From assembly GCA_945863205.1 (NCBI GenBank), contig CAMAZK010000002.1, positions 1 through 64,000 on the forward strand: DNA of 64,000 bases, read 5' to 3'. This DNA is from Akkermansia muciniphila (GTDB lineage Bacteria; Verrucomicrobiota; Verrucomicrobiia; Verrucomicrobiales; Verrucomicrobiaceae). A program made the position numbers and the translations under genes. The stretch's first letter is position 1. The number at the start of each line of letters is the position of its first letter. Shown here piece by piece: positions 8,920-21,197 of the stretch. The notes below the pieces were generated by a model. The model saw only the letters and a list, made by a program, of their open reading frames with translations. It was not told the origin of the DNA and did not search any database.

Positions 8920-9780
8920 ATGCCCGCCACCGACCAAGCCGACTATTTTTCGACACAAGTCGAGCGAACACGCCGCTTCTTTCTGCCGGAATGGGAGGAA
9001 CGGCAGCGCGACACCGCAGTGCTCTGCCTGGTGGGAGGCGGCTGCGAGTGGTGCGCAGCGGATTTCGTGGTGGACCGTGAAGATTTCCCCTTTTTTGCCT
9101 TTGAATTCGTATCGCGAGGGTGCGGGGTGGTGACGCTGGCGAGCCGGCGGCACGAGGTCGAGGCGGGGCATGCGTTTTTTTATGATTCCGGCGTGCCGCA
9201 TGTGATCCGCAACTCGGCGGAGCAGCCGATGGTGAAGTACTTTTTCAACTTCACCGGCAAGCGCGGCCAGCAGTTGATGAGCGATCTTGACCTGGCTCCC
9301 GGCGGTGTCGTGCGGGTGATGGATGCTTCACGCGTGGTGGCGCTGCTGGAGGAGGTGATCGACCACGCGCTGCGGGGTGGCCGTTTCGGGCTGCGGGCGG
9401 CCTGCGCGGCGTTGGAGCATGCGCTGGTGCTCTGTGCGGACAGCCGCCAGCCAGCTACGACGAAGTATGATCCCGCCTTCGCGACCTACTTGCGCTGTCG
9501 CGGGCATCTGCTGCGGAACTACCCGGTGCTGAACAGCATCGAGCAAGCGGCGAAGGCCTGCCACGTCTCGGCGGCCTACTTTACACGCCTGTTCCAGCGC
9601 TACGACACCGAGACGCCGCTGGGCTGCCTGACCCGGCTGAAGCTCTCCCAGGCGGCGATCAAGCTGCGCCAGCCGGATGCGCTGGTGAAAAACGTGGCCG
9701 CCGAGCTCGGCTACAAGTCGGCCGCGCATTTTTCCCGCGCCTTCAAGGCCTGGAGCGGGAGATCGCCGCGCGGTGGGTGA
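8920..9780 (+). CDS. AraC-family transcriptional regulator
   Basis: C-terminal HTH: SIEQAAKACHVSAAYFTRLFQRYDTETPLGCLTRLKLSQA...AAELGYKSAAHFSRAFKAWSGRSPR. Confidence 0.9.
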   Translation: MPATDQADYFSTQVERTRRFFLPEWEERQRDTAVLCLVGGGCEWCAADFVVDREDFPFFAFEFVSRGCGVVTLASRRHEVEAGHAFFYDSGVPHVIRNSAEQPMVKYFFNFTGKRGQQLMSDLDLAPGGVVRVMDASRVVALLEEVIDHALRGGRFGLRAACAALEHALVLCADSRQPATTKYDPAFATYLRCRGHLLRNYPVLNSIEQAAKACHVSAAYFTRLFQRYDTETPLGCLTRLKLSQAAIKLRQPDALVKNVAAELGYKSAAHFSRAFKAWSGRSPRGG

Positions 9781-9901
9781 TTCGGTGTGAGCGACGGCTG
9801 GTCGCCGCTCCATGGGCGTGGCGGAGTGCGGTTGAAATGTCCGCACTCAAGTTGAAATGCACGTGGTCCATTCCATACTCCGCGACCCCTCTCCCCGCTG
9901 C

Positions 9902-11566
9902 ATGCTTTCCATTCTCAAAATTCGCAACCTGGCTCTCGTCGAAGATGTGACCTGGGAACTGGCCGCAGGGCTGGTGGGCGTGACCGGGGAGACGGGAGCG
10001 GGAAAGTCGATCATCGTGGGGGCTTTGAAGCTGATCCTGGGTGAGCGGGCGGACCGCAGCCTCATCCGCAACGGGCAGGACGCCTGCACGGTGGAGGCCA
10101 GCTTTCACTTGAAGGACACGCGGGAAATTGACGCCGTGCTGGAGGAAGCTGGACTGGAGCCCTGCCAGGACGGGGAACTGCTGATCAAACGCACCATCAG
10201 CACCGGCGGTGCGAACAAGCAGTTCGTGAACTGCTCTCCGGTGACGATTCAGGTGCTGAAGAGCCTCGGCGAGTTTTTGGTCGATCTGCACGGGCCGCAC
10301 GATCATCAGTCCCTGAATTCCCGGGAGCGGCAGCTCGACATGCTGGACAAATTTGCCGGCATCGAGGACATGCGGACGAAGTATGAGGCCTCCTGGCGGG
10401 AATGGCGCACGGCGGTCACGGATCTCGATGAACTGGAAAATTCCGAACGCATCGGCACCCAGCAGCTCGACATGCTGAAGTTCCAGGCGGATGAGATTCG
10501 CTCTGCGGCGCTGAAGGATGGCGAGGAGGAGGAGATCGAGGCCCGGCACCGCATCGCGGCGAACGGCGCACGGCTGGCCGAGCTTTGCGGGGCGATCACC
10601 GGACGGCTTAGCGAGGGCGAAGGCAGCGTGATCGACGGCTTGCGCGAGATCGGCCGCAGCATCCAGGAGCTGGAGAAGATCGATCCGTCCACGGCGAACC
10701 TGTTTGAGGGCTTCAAATCGGCGCGGATTGAACTGACAGAGCTGGAGAGCAGCGTGGCTGACTACGCTGAAGATCTGGAGATCGATCCGGCGGAACTGGC
10801 CCAGCTTGAAAACCGCATTCACACGATCCAGACGCTGAAGCGGAAGTATGGACGCACGATCGGCGAGATTCTGGAGTTTCTGGCCGAAACGGAGCGGAAA
10901 CTCAGCCGGATCGAGAACCGCGGCGATGAGATCGAAAAACTACAGAAGCTGGCGAAGGAGCGCGAGGCGGAGGTTTTGAAGACCGGCCGGCAGATTTCAA
11001 AGAAGCGGGCAGATGCGGCGCCAAAGCTGGCGCAGGAAGTCGCCGCGCACCTGACGGATCTGGGCTTCAAACGCAGCGTTTTCGAGGCTCAGTTAACGAC
11101 TTCGCAAGAACCGGCGAAAAGCGGTCTGGAAGAGGTGGATTTCCACTTTGCGCCGAATCCGGGAGAGCCCTCCAAGCCGCTGCGGCTTACGGCATCGAGC
11201 GGCGAAATGTCGCGCGTGCTTCTGGCGGTGAAAAGTGCCCTGGCGAAGCAGGATGCCGTGCCGCTGCTGGTGTTCGACGAGATCGATGCCAACGTGGGCG
11301 GCAACATCGCCGAGGCGGTGGGGCGCAAGATGGCTGCGCTGGGGGCGACGCACCAGGTGATCGCCATCACGCATTTCCCGCAGGTGGCGTCGCTGGCGCA
11401 GAGTCACTTTGTGGTGACCAAAGAGATCGAAGGGAACATGACTCGCTCTCAGATCGCCGAAGTGGCGGAGGATGAGCGGGTGGAGGAGCTGGCGCGAATG
11501 CTCGGCGGCAGTGCCGCGAGCGCTAGGGAGCATGCGAAGAGCCTGCTCAAAGGCGCCGGCAGATGA
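9902..11566 (+). CDS. recN: DNA repair protein RecN
   Basis: MLSILKIRNLALVEDVTWELAAGLVGVTGETGAGKSII, LVFDEIDANVGG, VIAITHFPQVAS. Confidence 0.95.
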   Translation: MLSILKIRNLALVEDVTWELAAGLVGVTGETGAGKSIIVGALKLILGERADRSLIRNGQDACTVEASFHLKDTREIDAVLEEAGLEPCQDGELLIKRTISTGGANKQFVNCSPVTIQVLKSLGEFLVDLHGPHDHQSLNSRERQLDMLDKFAGIEDMRTKYEASWREWRTAVTDLDELENSERIGTQQLDMLKFQADEIRSAALKDGEEEEIEARHRIAANGARLAELCGAITGRLSEGEGSVIDGLREIGRSIQELEKIDPSTANLFEGFKSARIELTELESSVADYAEDLEIDPAELAQLENRIHTIQTLKRKYGRTIGEILEFLAETERKLSRIENRGDEIEKLQKLAKEREAEVLKTGRQISKKRADAAPKLAQEVAAHLTDLGFKRSVFEAQLTTSQEPAKSGLEEVDFHFAPNPGEPSKPLRLTASSGEMSRVLLAVKSALAKQDAVPLLVFDEIDANVGGNIAEAVGRKMAALGATHQVIAITHFPQVASLAQSHFVVTKEIEGNMTRSQIAEVAEDERVEELARMLGGSAASAREHAKSLLKGAGR

Positions 11567-11573
11567 TGAAGAG

Positions 11574-11921
11574 TCACGCCATTTGGACGGACATGCGTGG
11601 GGGGCGGCCTTTGACGCGTTTCAGGGTGGCGCTCAGCGCGAGGCCGGCCAGTTGAGTCTGCGGGCTCCAGTTCTTGGGTGTCTTTTGCTTGCTGGTCCAG
11701 GGCATGCCGTCCTTGATCCAGCCCTGGCGGTACTCGTCGTAGCCGATGCCATGATCGTCGTCGGTGACGCCGAATTGGAAACCGCAGCAGGCGCAGATTT
11801 CCATCGAGGCACCGCCGGTGCGGTTGCGCGGTGGTTCTTCCAGCTGGGCATACCCGCAGACGGGACAGGTTGAAGTGCTTTCTTTCATGGTGGTGGTCTT
11901 TTTCGGCGTCTTGCGGCTCAT
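11574..11921 (-). CDS. Small zinc-ribbon-like protein
   Basis: CPVCGY...CACCGFQFG cysteine motifs. Confidence 0.6.
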   Translation of the reverse strand: MSRKTPKKTTTMKESTSTCPVCGYAQLEEPPRNRTGGASMEICACCGFQFGVTDDDHGIGYDEYRQGWIKDGMPWTSKQKTPKNWSPQTQLAGLALSATLKRVKGRPPRMSVQMA

Positions 11922-11922
11922 T

Positions 11923-12657
11923 TTAGCGGGAGGAAAAGCGGATGTCTGAGGGCTTGGCGGGGCGGCCCGGCTGGCGCTGCCAGTAGGTGGGGCTTTCCGG
12001 CTTGAAGAAGGTCTTTGTGCGGCCTTCGCGGTTGTAGGCAGCGAAGGCTCGCGTCTTCGGGTCAAAGATACGCAGGGTGCCGTCGGTCGGGTCGATCTTC
12101 ATTGGCAGACTTTCGGCGCGGGCGCGCTGGAGGAGGCGCCAGGCCTGCGCTGCGTAGTCGTCGGGCGATTTGCTGGCGAAGTCGCGACCATGGCGGTCGA
12201 AATGATCCTGCAGGGTGGAAATGTTTCCCCAGGTCTGGCGGGTGGGAGGTGCCGGGGACTCCAGGGCGGTCTTCTGTTCCGGCAGCAGGGCGTCCAGCAC
12301 CCGGCGGACCATCGAGGGCTGGTTTTCCGCTGCGGCGGGTGCACCGGTGGTGAAGGTGCCGGTGGCGAGCTTCTGGCGGGCGCTGCCGACGCTGTAGTGA
12401 TAAGTCGTTCCGGTCACGAGACCACTGAGGATGACCTGATGCTCGGCGGTGACCGGACCGTCCGCTCTCTGCGTCAACTGGGCGGCGTTGAGGCCGTATT
12501 GCAGCCGCGTGCCGCAGGCGACATCCGTCTTCCAGCTGATGGTGGCGGAATCCTTTGCGGCGACGACCTGAGGCTCTCCGAGCAACTCCACGGCATGAGC
12601 CCACGCACCGGAAATGACGATGAGGGCGCCGAGGAGGAGTGATACGAGTCCTTTCAT
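11923..12657 (-). CDS. Secreted protein with fibronectin III/purple-phosphatase-like N-domain
   Basis: MKGLVSLLLGALIVISGAWA signal; ATISWKTDVACGTRLQYGLN...VILSGLVTGTTYHYSV. Confidence 0.6.
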   Translation of the reverse strand: MKGLVSLLLGALIVISGAWAHAVELLGEPQVVAAKDSATISWKTDVACGTRLQYGLNAAQLTQRADGPVTAEHQVILSGLVTGTTYHYSVGSARQKLATGTFTTGAPAAAENQPSMVRRVLDALLPEQKTALESPAPPTRQTWGNISTLQDHFDRHGRDFASKSPDDYAAQAWRLLQRARAESLPMKIDPTDGTLRIFDPKTRAFAAYNREGRTKTFFKPESPTYWQRQPGRPAKPSDIRFSSR

Positions 12658-12707
12658 GAATCTAAGGCGTGGTGGGGGGTGCTGAGACAGCCCTAGAGGG
12701 CATGCGT

Positions 12708-13712
12708 TCAATCTGCATATCTTCCACCCTTCGGGCCGCACATCCAATTCCAGGCGCTTTCGATGTGTTCCCGCGGATCGAGGTGTTCTGCCTTCCAGCC
12801 GATGACCTCGGCGGCGAGCGCAGGGTCGGCGACGAGTTCGGCAGGATCTCCGGCGCGGCGCTCGCCATAGGTCACGGGAATCGTTTTCCCGGTCACCGAC
12901 TCCGCCGTGGAGATGATCTCTTTGACGCTGAAACCTTTCCCGGTGCCAAGATTCACCGCGATCGTATCGCTGCCGTCGCGCAGATACTTGAGCGCCAAGG
13001 CGTGGGCCGAGGCGAGATCGCAGACGTGGATGTAGTCGCGGAGGCAGGTGCCGTCGGGCGTGGGGTAGTCGGTGCCAAAGACGGTGATGCTCTCCCGCTG
13101 ACCGGCGGCGGCCTGGAGCACGAGCGGGATGAGGTGCGTCTCCGGATTGTGATCCTCGCCGATCTCGCCGCCTGGGTGGCAGCCGCTGGCGTTGAAATAG
13201 CGGAGGAAAACGGACTTCAGGCCCCATGCGCGGTCGCAGTCACGCAGGACGCGCTCGAGCATCCACTTGCTGGCACCGTAGGGATTCACCGGGGATTGCG
13301 GATGCGTTTCGTCGATCGGCATGCGCACAGGATCACCGTAGGTGGCGCAGGTGGAGGAGAAGATGAAGCGCTTGCAGCCATGGCGCTGCATCGCTTCGAG
13401 AAGCGTCAGGGGGGCGGCGAGGTTGTTGCGGTAGTATTTCAGCGGGTCGGTCACGGACTCCCCGACATAGGCGAAGGCGGCGAAGTGCAGCACGGCTTCC
13501 GGTTTGTGCTCCGCGAAAAGGCGATCCATCAGGACGGCGTCGCTCATGTCGCCCTCAATGAAGGTCACGCGATCCATCGGCAGCGCTCCGCGATGGCCGA
13601 AGACGAGATTGTCGAGCACCACGATCTTTTCGTGCTGGTCGAGGAGATGGCGAACGGTGTGGGAGCCGATGTAGCCGGCGCCGCCGGTGACGAGGAGAGG
13701 TTGTTGAGGCAT
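12708..13712 (-). CDS. galE: UDP-glucose 4-epimerase
   Basis: LLVTGGAGYIGSHTVRHLLDQ, YGASKWMLERVLRD, NLGTGKGFSVKEII. Confidence 0.93.
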   Translation of the reverse strand: MPQQPLLVTGGAGYIGSHTVRHLLDQHEKIVVLDNLVFGHRGALPMDRVTFIEGDMSDAVLMDRLFAEHKPEAVLHFAAFAYVGESVTDPLKYYRNNLAAPLTLLEAMQRHGCKRFIFSSTCATYGDPVRMPIDETHPQSPVNPYGASKWMLERVLRDCDRAWGLKSVFLRYFNASGCHPGGEIGEDHNPETHLIPLVLQAAAGQRESITVFGTDYPTPDGTCLRDYIHVCDLASAHALALKYLRDGSDTIAVNLGTGKGFSVKEIISTAESVTGKTIPVTYGERRAGDPAELVADPALAAEVIGWKAEHLDPREHIESAWNWMCGPKGGRYAD

Positions 13713-13795
13713 CGGGGGAAATTACAGCAAGCGTGAGCGAGGACGCCAATTGAAGTTTGTTTCAATTCACTCCGTTGCTGTGCAACTGGAGGTGT

Positions 13796-13816
13796 CCTTG
13801 TTCCGCAGGAACAAGG

Positions 13817-13820
<4 letters not shown>
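13796..13820 (-). repeat. GTAG-foot hairpin GTAG-CCTTGTTCC-TGC-GGAACAAGG
   Basis: Palindrome read directly; its GTAG contains the TAG stop of the adjacent gene. Confidence 0.85.
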
Positions 13821-16618
<2,798 letters not shown>

Positions 16619-16689
16619 GCTGAGAAAACGGGATAGGACTTGGAATCTGACGGGTTGATTTGGGGCGGCAAGGAGGTGCCCTTGATCGC

Positions 16690-16917
16690 ATGAATTCACT
16701 CATCAGCCGCCTCACCACAAATCCGCAGCAATGCGGTGGGCGCCCCTGTATTCGTGGGATGCGCATTCGTGTCACGGATGTGCTGGATCTCATCGGCAAC
16801 GGTCTGAGCCATGCAGAAATACTGGATGAGATGCCCGACCTTGAAACCGACGACATTAAAGCAGCGCTGGCGTATGCACGGCAGCGAGTGGACCACCCAG
16901 TGCTGGCTGCGGCATGA
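16690..16917 (+). CDS. DUF433 antitoxin-like protein
   Basis: CGGRPCIRGMRIRVTDVLDLIGNGLSHAEILDEMPDLETDDIKAALAYA. Confidence 0.9.
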   Translation: MNSLISRLTTNPQQCGGRPCIRGMRIRVTDVLDLIGNGLSHAEILDEMPDLETDDIKAALAYARQRVDHPVLAAA

Positions 16918-17255
16918 ACCTTTGGCTTGATGCGCAGCTCTCGCCGCGTCTCGCGCGTTGGATCAACGAGCATTTTCAGGGAGTGACTGCGACTGCTTTG
17001 CGAGATATCGGCTTGAGGGACGCGGATGACTTGGTGATTTTTGAGCGAGCCTGTGCCGCAAATGTCGTCGTGATGAAGAAAGACAGGGACTTCGTTGATT
17101 TGCAGAACCGGCTGGGAAGTCCACCGAAGATCATTTGGCTGACGTGTGGCAATACGTCCGAATCAGCGCTGCAAGCCATCTTGACGCAGCATTTAGACAC
17201 AGCACTCGGCTTTCTGGCGGGGACGGACGATCTAGTCGAAATTTCCGGCCCATGA
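16914..17255 (+). CDS. DUF5615 PIN-like toxin
   Basis: MNLWLDAQLSPRLARWINE...DIGLRDADDLVIFERA...VVVMKKDRDF; overlaps upstream DUF433 gene. Confidence 0.9.
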   Translation: MNLWLDAQLSPRLARWINEHFQGVTATALRDIGLRDADDLVIFERACAANVVVMKKDRDFVDLQNRLGSPPKIIWLTCGNTSESALQAILTQHLDTALGFLAGTDDLVEISGP

Positions 17256-17261
17256 GCGTGT

Positions 17262-18029
17262 TTAGCCCCAGATCAACCACACGGCAGCGAAGGCGGTGAG
17301 CCAGAAGAGGACGTTTTCGAAAATCTTCTGCGGCAGGTGTTTGAGGATCCACCAGCCGATGACCACGCCTAGCACGACGGCGGGCATGAGCGTGAGGTTG
17401 GTCATCAATGACTTCGAATTGATGATGCCGAGGTTGGTGCTGAAGGGCAGCTTGAAGAGGTTGATGAAAAGGAAGAAGCGGCTGAAGACGCCAAGGTATT
17501 CCTTTTTCTCCAGATGCTGGGCGAGGAGATAGACGGTCATTACCGGTCCGGCGGCATTGGCGAGCATGGTGACCACGCCGGCGAGAAAACCCATCGCCCA
17601 CGTGAAGCCGTGATGCTCGGTGAGGGCGATGAAGTCCTGCCGGCGCTTGTTGAGCACCCAGTTGAAGATGAGCAGCGCGATGATGATCCAGCCGATGACG
17701 ATGCGTGCCATGGCGTTGTCGAATTTGCCGAGCAGCAGCCAGCCGACGATCACGCCCGCGATGGCCGGCGGCACCATGGGCACGATGCGCCGCCAGCTTC
17801 CGCCCTTGCGGTTGACGATGTAGCCCATGACGTCCGCCGCGATGAGCATGGGCAGGATGACGCCGACGGATTCCTTCGCGCCAAAGATCCTTGCCATCAG
17901 AACCACGTTGAGAGTCGAGGTGCCGGACAGGCCCGCCTTGGACATCCCGATGCACATCGCCCCCAGAGTCGCCAGCACGAGAAGCCACCCGTCAGCGGGC
18001 AGGAGGGTGTGTTCGGTGAGCCAAGTCAT
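17262..18029 (-). CDS. TauE/SafE-family (sulfite exporter-like) membrane protein
   Basis: Multiple hydrophobic helices, GMSKAGLSGTSTLNVVLMA; start placed after the repeat-derived upstream extension. Confidence 0.85.
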   Translation of the reverse strand: MTWLTEHTLLPADGWLLVLATLGAMCIGMSKAGLSGTSTLNVVLMARIFGAKESVGVILPMLIAADVMGYIVNRKGGSWRRIVPMVPPAIAGVIVGWLLLGKFDNAMARIVIGWIIIALLIFNWVLNKRRQDFIALTEHHGFTWAMGFLAGVVTMLANAAGPVMTVYLLAQHLEKKEYLGVFSRFFLFINLFKLPFSTNLGIINSKSLMTNLTLMPAVVLGVVIGWWILKHLPQKIFENVLFWLTAFAAVWLIWG

Positions 18030-18046
18030 TCGGCGGGAGCGGGAAT

Positions 18047-18130
18047 AATGGAGTGTTGGAGTAGTGGAGTATTGATCTGGAATCAATCCAACACTCCATC
18101 AATCCATTACTCCACGGTTCCACAGCTCCA
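18047..18130. repeat. TGGAGT/ACTCCA imperfect palindromic repeat element
   Basis: atggagtgttggagtagtggagtattgatctggaatcaatccaacactccatcaatccattactccac. Confidence 0.85.
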
Positions 18131-18154
18131 CCTCTCCCGTTCGCGGCTTCGCGT

Positions 18155-19309
18155 TCACAGTGCCATCAGCGGGGCTGGGACGAGGAAGGCGTGTTGCTCG
18201 AGGAGGCTGAGGACGCCGTTTGAAGCGAGGAAGGGGACGAAGTAATTCGCCAGCATATAGGCCAGCGCGACGGGCAGGATGCCGAGGCGGGCCGTCCAGC
18301 GTGCAAACCAGTGACGCGGCTGCTCGTGACGCAGCGCCCGGCCGAGTGCCCAGCCGGTGAGGATGCGGGCGGGAAAGATGAAGATGACGAAGAGCAGGCT
18401 CGGCGCCCAGGCGAGTTCACGCGGTGTGAGTTCGATCTTGAGCAGGTAAAGCGGGATGGCGAAGAGAAGCGTCACGAGCAGAGCGAACCAGAAGGCGAGC
18501 GGCGCACGCACGAACTGATGACGCACCTCCCGCCAGTCGAACAGCGCTCCAAAGCGGCCACTTTGAGCGAAGTTCGCCTGGAGGAAGGGCAGATGGATGG
18601 CCACGAGGAAGAGCAGGATGCCGCCGATGAGCGAGACGACGACCGAGCCACCGACCGGCAGTCGCGAGGCGGCCATGAGGATTCCAACGGGCACGATGAG
18701 CCAAATGAGAGCACCGACGAAGCCGCGCAGGCCGAGCCAGAAGTAAAAAGGCAGGCGCAAGCCCGCGATGTAGTCGGTGATCGTATGCTGAAGGCCGTTG
18801 ATCTTGCCCGGCGCACGCAGCCAGCGCAGGAGTCGCAGCGGCTGCGGCCAGAGAAAATGCCAGAGTCCTCCGCCGCGAACGCTCGCCCACAGGATGTGCA
18901 GCAGGGTGATGAGGGTGACGAGAATCAGCGCGATATACCAAACATGAGCGATGCCGCTGCCGGGTGCGATGAGTTCCGCGTCTTTCCAGAAGGTCGAAAC
19001 GATGCGGGCCGGCCAGACGACGATCCACACGCCGGCGGCGATGCTGCCGAAGACGGAAGCCTTGCGCACGCCGATGAAGCCGTCGCGCAGGCGCCCGGTG
19101 CGGGCGACGGTGCCGCTCACGTGCAGCAGATAGCCCAGGCTCAGGAAATTGAGCACCGGAATGACGGAACACGCGGCGACGAGTGCGATCAGCGCTGCGA
19201 ATCCGAAGAGCCAGTCGAGCGCCGAGGAGATCCGTCCCGCCCACGACCGCCCCGGCGCTTCGGCGACCGCCGCAGGCAGGGGAGGTGGCTCGAGGGTGGC
19301 TTCCGACAT
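18155..19309 (-). CDS. Multi-pass membrane protein, unknown function
   Basis: Long ORF with several hydrophobic segments (LDWLFGFAALIALVAACSVIPVLNFLSLGYLL). Confidence 0.75.
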   Translation of the reverse strand: MSEATLEPPPLPAAVAEAPGRSWAGRISSALDWLFGFAALIALVAACSVIPVLNFLSLGYLLHVSGTVARTGRLRDGFIGVRKASVFGSIAAGVWIVVWPARIVSTFWKDAELIAPGSGIAHVWYIALILVTLITLLHILWASVRGGGLWHFLWPQPLRLLRWLRAPGKINGLQHTITDYIAGLRLPFYFWLGLRGFVGALIWLIVPVGILMAASRLPVGGSVVVSLIGGILLFLVAIHLPFLQANFAQSGRFGALFDWREVRHQFVRAPLAFWFALLVTLLFAIPLYLLKIELTPRELAWAPSLLFVIFIFPARILTGWALGRALRHEQPRHWFARWTARLGILPVALAYMLANYFVPFLASNGVLSLLEQHAFLVPAPLMAL

Positions 19310-19413
19310 GCGAGCGCTATGAAAGCCTGCCGCATTGACATTGTTGCAGGAAATATGGGAGAAACGGATGCGCATGGAGCGTGTTCATCAGCGCTTCAAC
19401 GCCGCCGCATCCC

Positions 19414-21060
19414 ATGAATCCACCGTCCACCTCCTCGAACTGGTTCGCGTGGCTGCGCAATGTCGTGATTCTCGGCGCATTGGGTGCGGTCGCCTTCTGG
19501 AGCGTTGGCGATTGGTTTGTGCCGCCGGTGCCCAAAGCGGATCTGGGCGTGGCGGACGCGAAAATAAAGGACATTCAGCGAGTCGCGCAGGCGGTGGATG
19601 CGGACTTTGAGAAGGAATGGACGCAGCACGGACTGCAGCCGGTCGCCAGGGCGGACGATCTGACCATCGCACGGCGGCTGTCGCTGGCCCTGACGGGCAG
19701 CATCCCCTCGCTGCAGGAGATTCGAACCCTGGAGTCAACGAGCCGTGCCGATACGCCGCAGTGGTGGCTCTCGCAGTTGTTGGCGGACCGCCGCAGCAGC
19801 GACTATCTGGCGGAGCGTCTTGCGCGTGTCTATGTGGGCATCGAAAACGGAAATCTTGTGCTGTTCCGCCGCCGCAGGCTCGTGGAATGGCTGGGCGATG
19901 CGCTGCATCAGAACCGGCCCTATGATCAAATCGTTCGTGAACTGATCGACTGCGAGGGCGTGTGGACCACGAACCCGGCGGTGAACTTCATCACCGCGAC
20001 GCACGAGGACAAAAAGGGGCCGGACGAGGCCAAGCTCGCGGCGAAGGTGAGCCGCGCGTTCCTCGGCGTGCGAATTGACTGCGTGCAGTGCCACGACGGC
20101 AAGCTGGGCAGCCCGTGGAAGCAGACGGATTTCCATCAGCTCGCCGCGTACTTTGGTCAGATGAAGTTCAACATCAACGGTCTGCGCGACAACCCGAAGC
20201 AGGCCTACAAGGTGCGTTACCTCGGAGAACTGGAGGAGGTCAAAGTGCCGGCGAAGGTGCCCTGGAAGCCGGAACTGCTGCCCTCGAAAGGCAAGCCGCG
20301 TGAACAGCTCGCTGCCTGGGTCACGGCCAAGGAGAACAAGGCCTTCGCACGCGCCATTGTGAACCGCATGTGGGCGATGCTCTTCAATCGCCCGCTGGTC
20401 TTGCCGGTGGACGAGGTGCCGCTCGAAGGACCGTTTCCGCCGGGCATGGAAGTGCTGGCCGATGATTTCATGGCGAACGGCTGCGATTTGCAGCGCCTCA
20501 TGCGCGTGATCGTGGCCACGCGTGTGTTTCAGCAGTCGAGCCGTTCGGTCGATCCGGGTCATCCGGCCACGCAGGCGGCGGAGGATCACTGGGCGGTGTT
20601 TCCCGTCACGCGTCTGCGACCTGAGCAGATGGCGGGCAGCGTCATTCAGGCTTCTTCGCTGACCACGATCGATGCGGAAACGCACGTCGTTTTCCGCCTC
20701 AAACGCGCCGCCGACGTGAGCAACTTCGTGAAACGCTACGGCGACTCCGGCGAGGACACCTTTGATGATGGCGCTGGCACCATCCCGCAGCGCCTGCTGC
20801 TGATGAACGGCAGCATGATCAATAACAACATCAGCAACAATCCGATCATCAATGCGAGCACACGCATCGGCCTCCTGGCGCCGAATGCAGCGGCAGCCGT
20901 CGAAGCCGCCTACCTCTCCATTTTCACGCGACGCCCCACGGATGAGGAGGCCGCGCTCTTCCAAGGGCAGGTCGCATCTTCGAAACGATCCAAAAGCAAT
21001 GCGATGGCGGACATCTACTGGACGCTCATGAACGCCACCGAGTTTTCCTGGAACCACTAG
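19414..21060 (+). CDS. Secreted/anchored DUF1549/DUF1553 protein
   Basis: ITATHEDKKGPDEAKLAAKVSRAFLGVRIDCVQCHDGK; IVNRMWAMLFNRPLV. Confidence 0.88.
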   Translation: MNPPSTSSNWFAWLRNVVILGALGAVAFWSVGDWFVPPVPKADLGVADAKIKDIQRVAQAVDADFEKEWTQHGLQPVARADDLTIARRLSLALTGSIPSLQEIRTLESTSRADTPQWWLSQLLADRRSSDYLAERLARVYVGIENGNLVLFRRRRLVEWLGDALHQNRPYDQIVRELIDCEGVWTTNPAVNFITATHEDKKGPDEAKLAAKVSRAFLGVRIDCVQCHDGKLGSPWKQTDFHQLAAYFGQMKFNINGLRDNPKQAYKVRYLGELEEVKVPAKVPWKPELLPSKGKPREQLAAWVTAKENKAFARAIVNRMWAMLFNRPLVLPVDEVPLEGPFPPGMEVLADDFMANGCDLQRLMRVIVATRVFQQSSRSVDPGHPATQAAEDHWAVFPVTRLRPEQMAGSVIQASSLTTIDAETHVVFRLKRAADVSNFVKRYGDSGEDTFDDGAGTIPQRLLLMNGSMINNNISNNPIINASTRIGLLAPNAAAAVEAAYLSIFTRRPTDEEAALFQGQVASSKRSKSNAMADIYWTLMNATEFSWNH

Positions 21061-21196
21061 CCCGCAGGGCGGGAATGACGAAACCAGAATGCAGAATGAC
21101 GAATGAATGCCCCAAGCTCCAATCGCCACCTGAATTCCTGTTCGTCATTCGTGCTTCGGATTTGATTCGTCATTCGCCATTCTGATTTCGTCATTT
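21061..21196. repeat. GAATGACGAATG/CATTCGTCATTC repeat element
   Basis: Multiple direct and inverted AATGACGAA units; starts with palindrome cccgcagggcggg; second copy at 33010. Confidence 0.85.
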
Positions 21197-21197
21197 T

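Noticed and set aside
18029-18086. N-terminal extension MIPDQYSTTPTLHYSRSRR of the TauE/SafE protein
   Set aside because: Encoded entirely by the TGGAGT repeat; the normal start MTWLTEH at 18029 fits the membrane protein better
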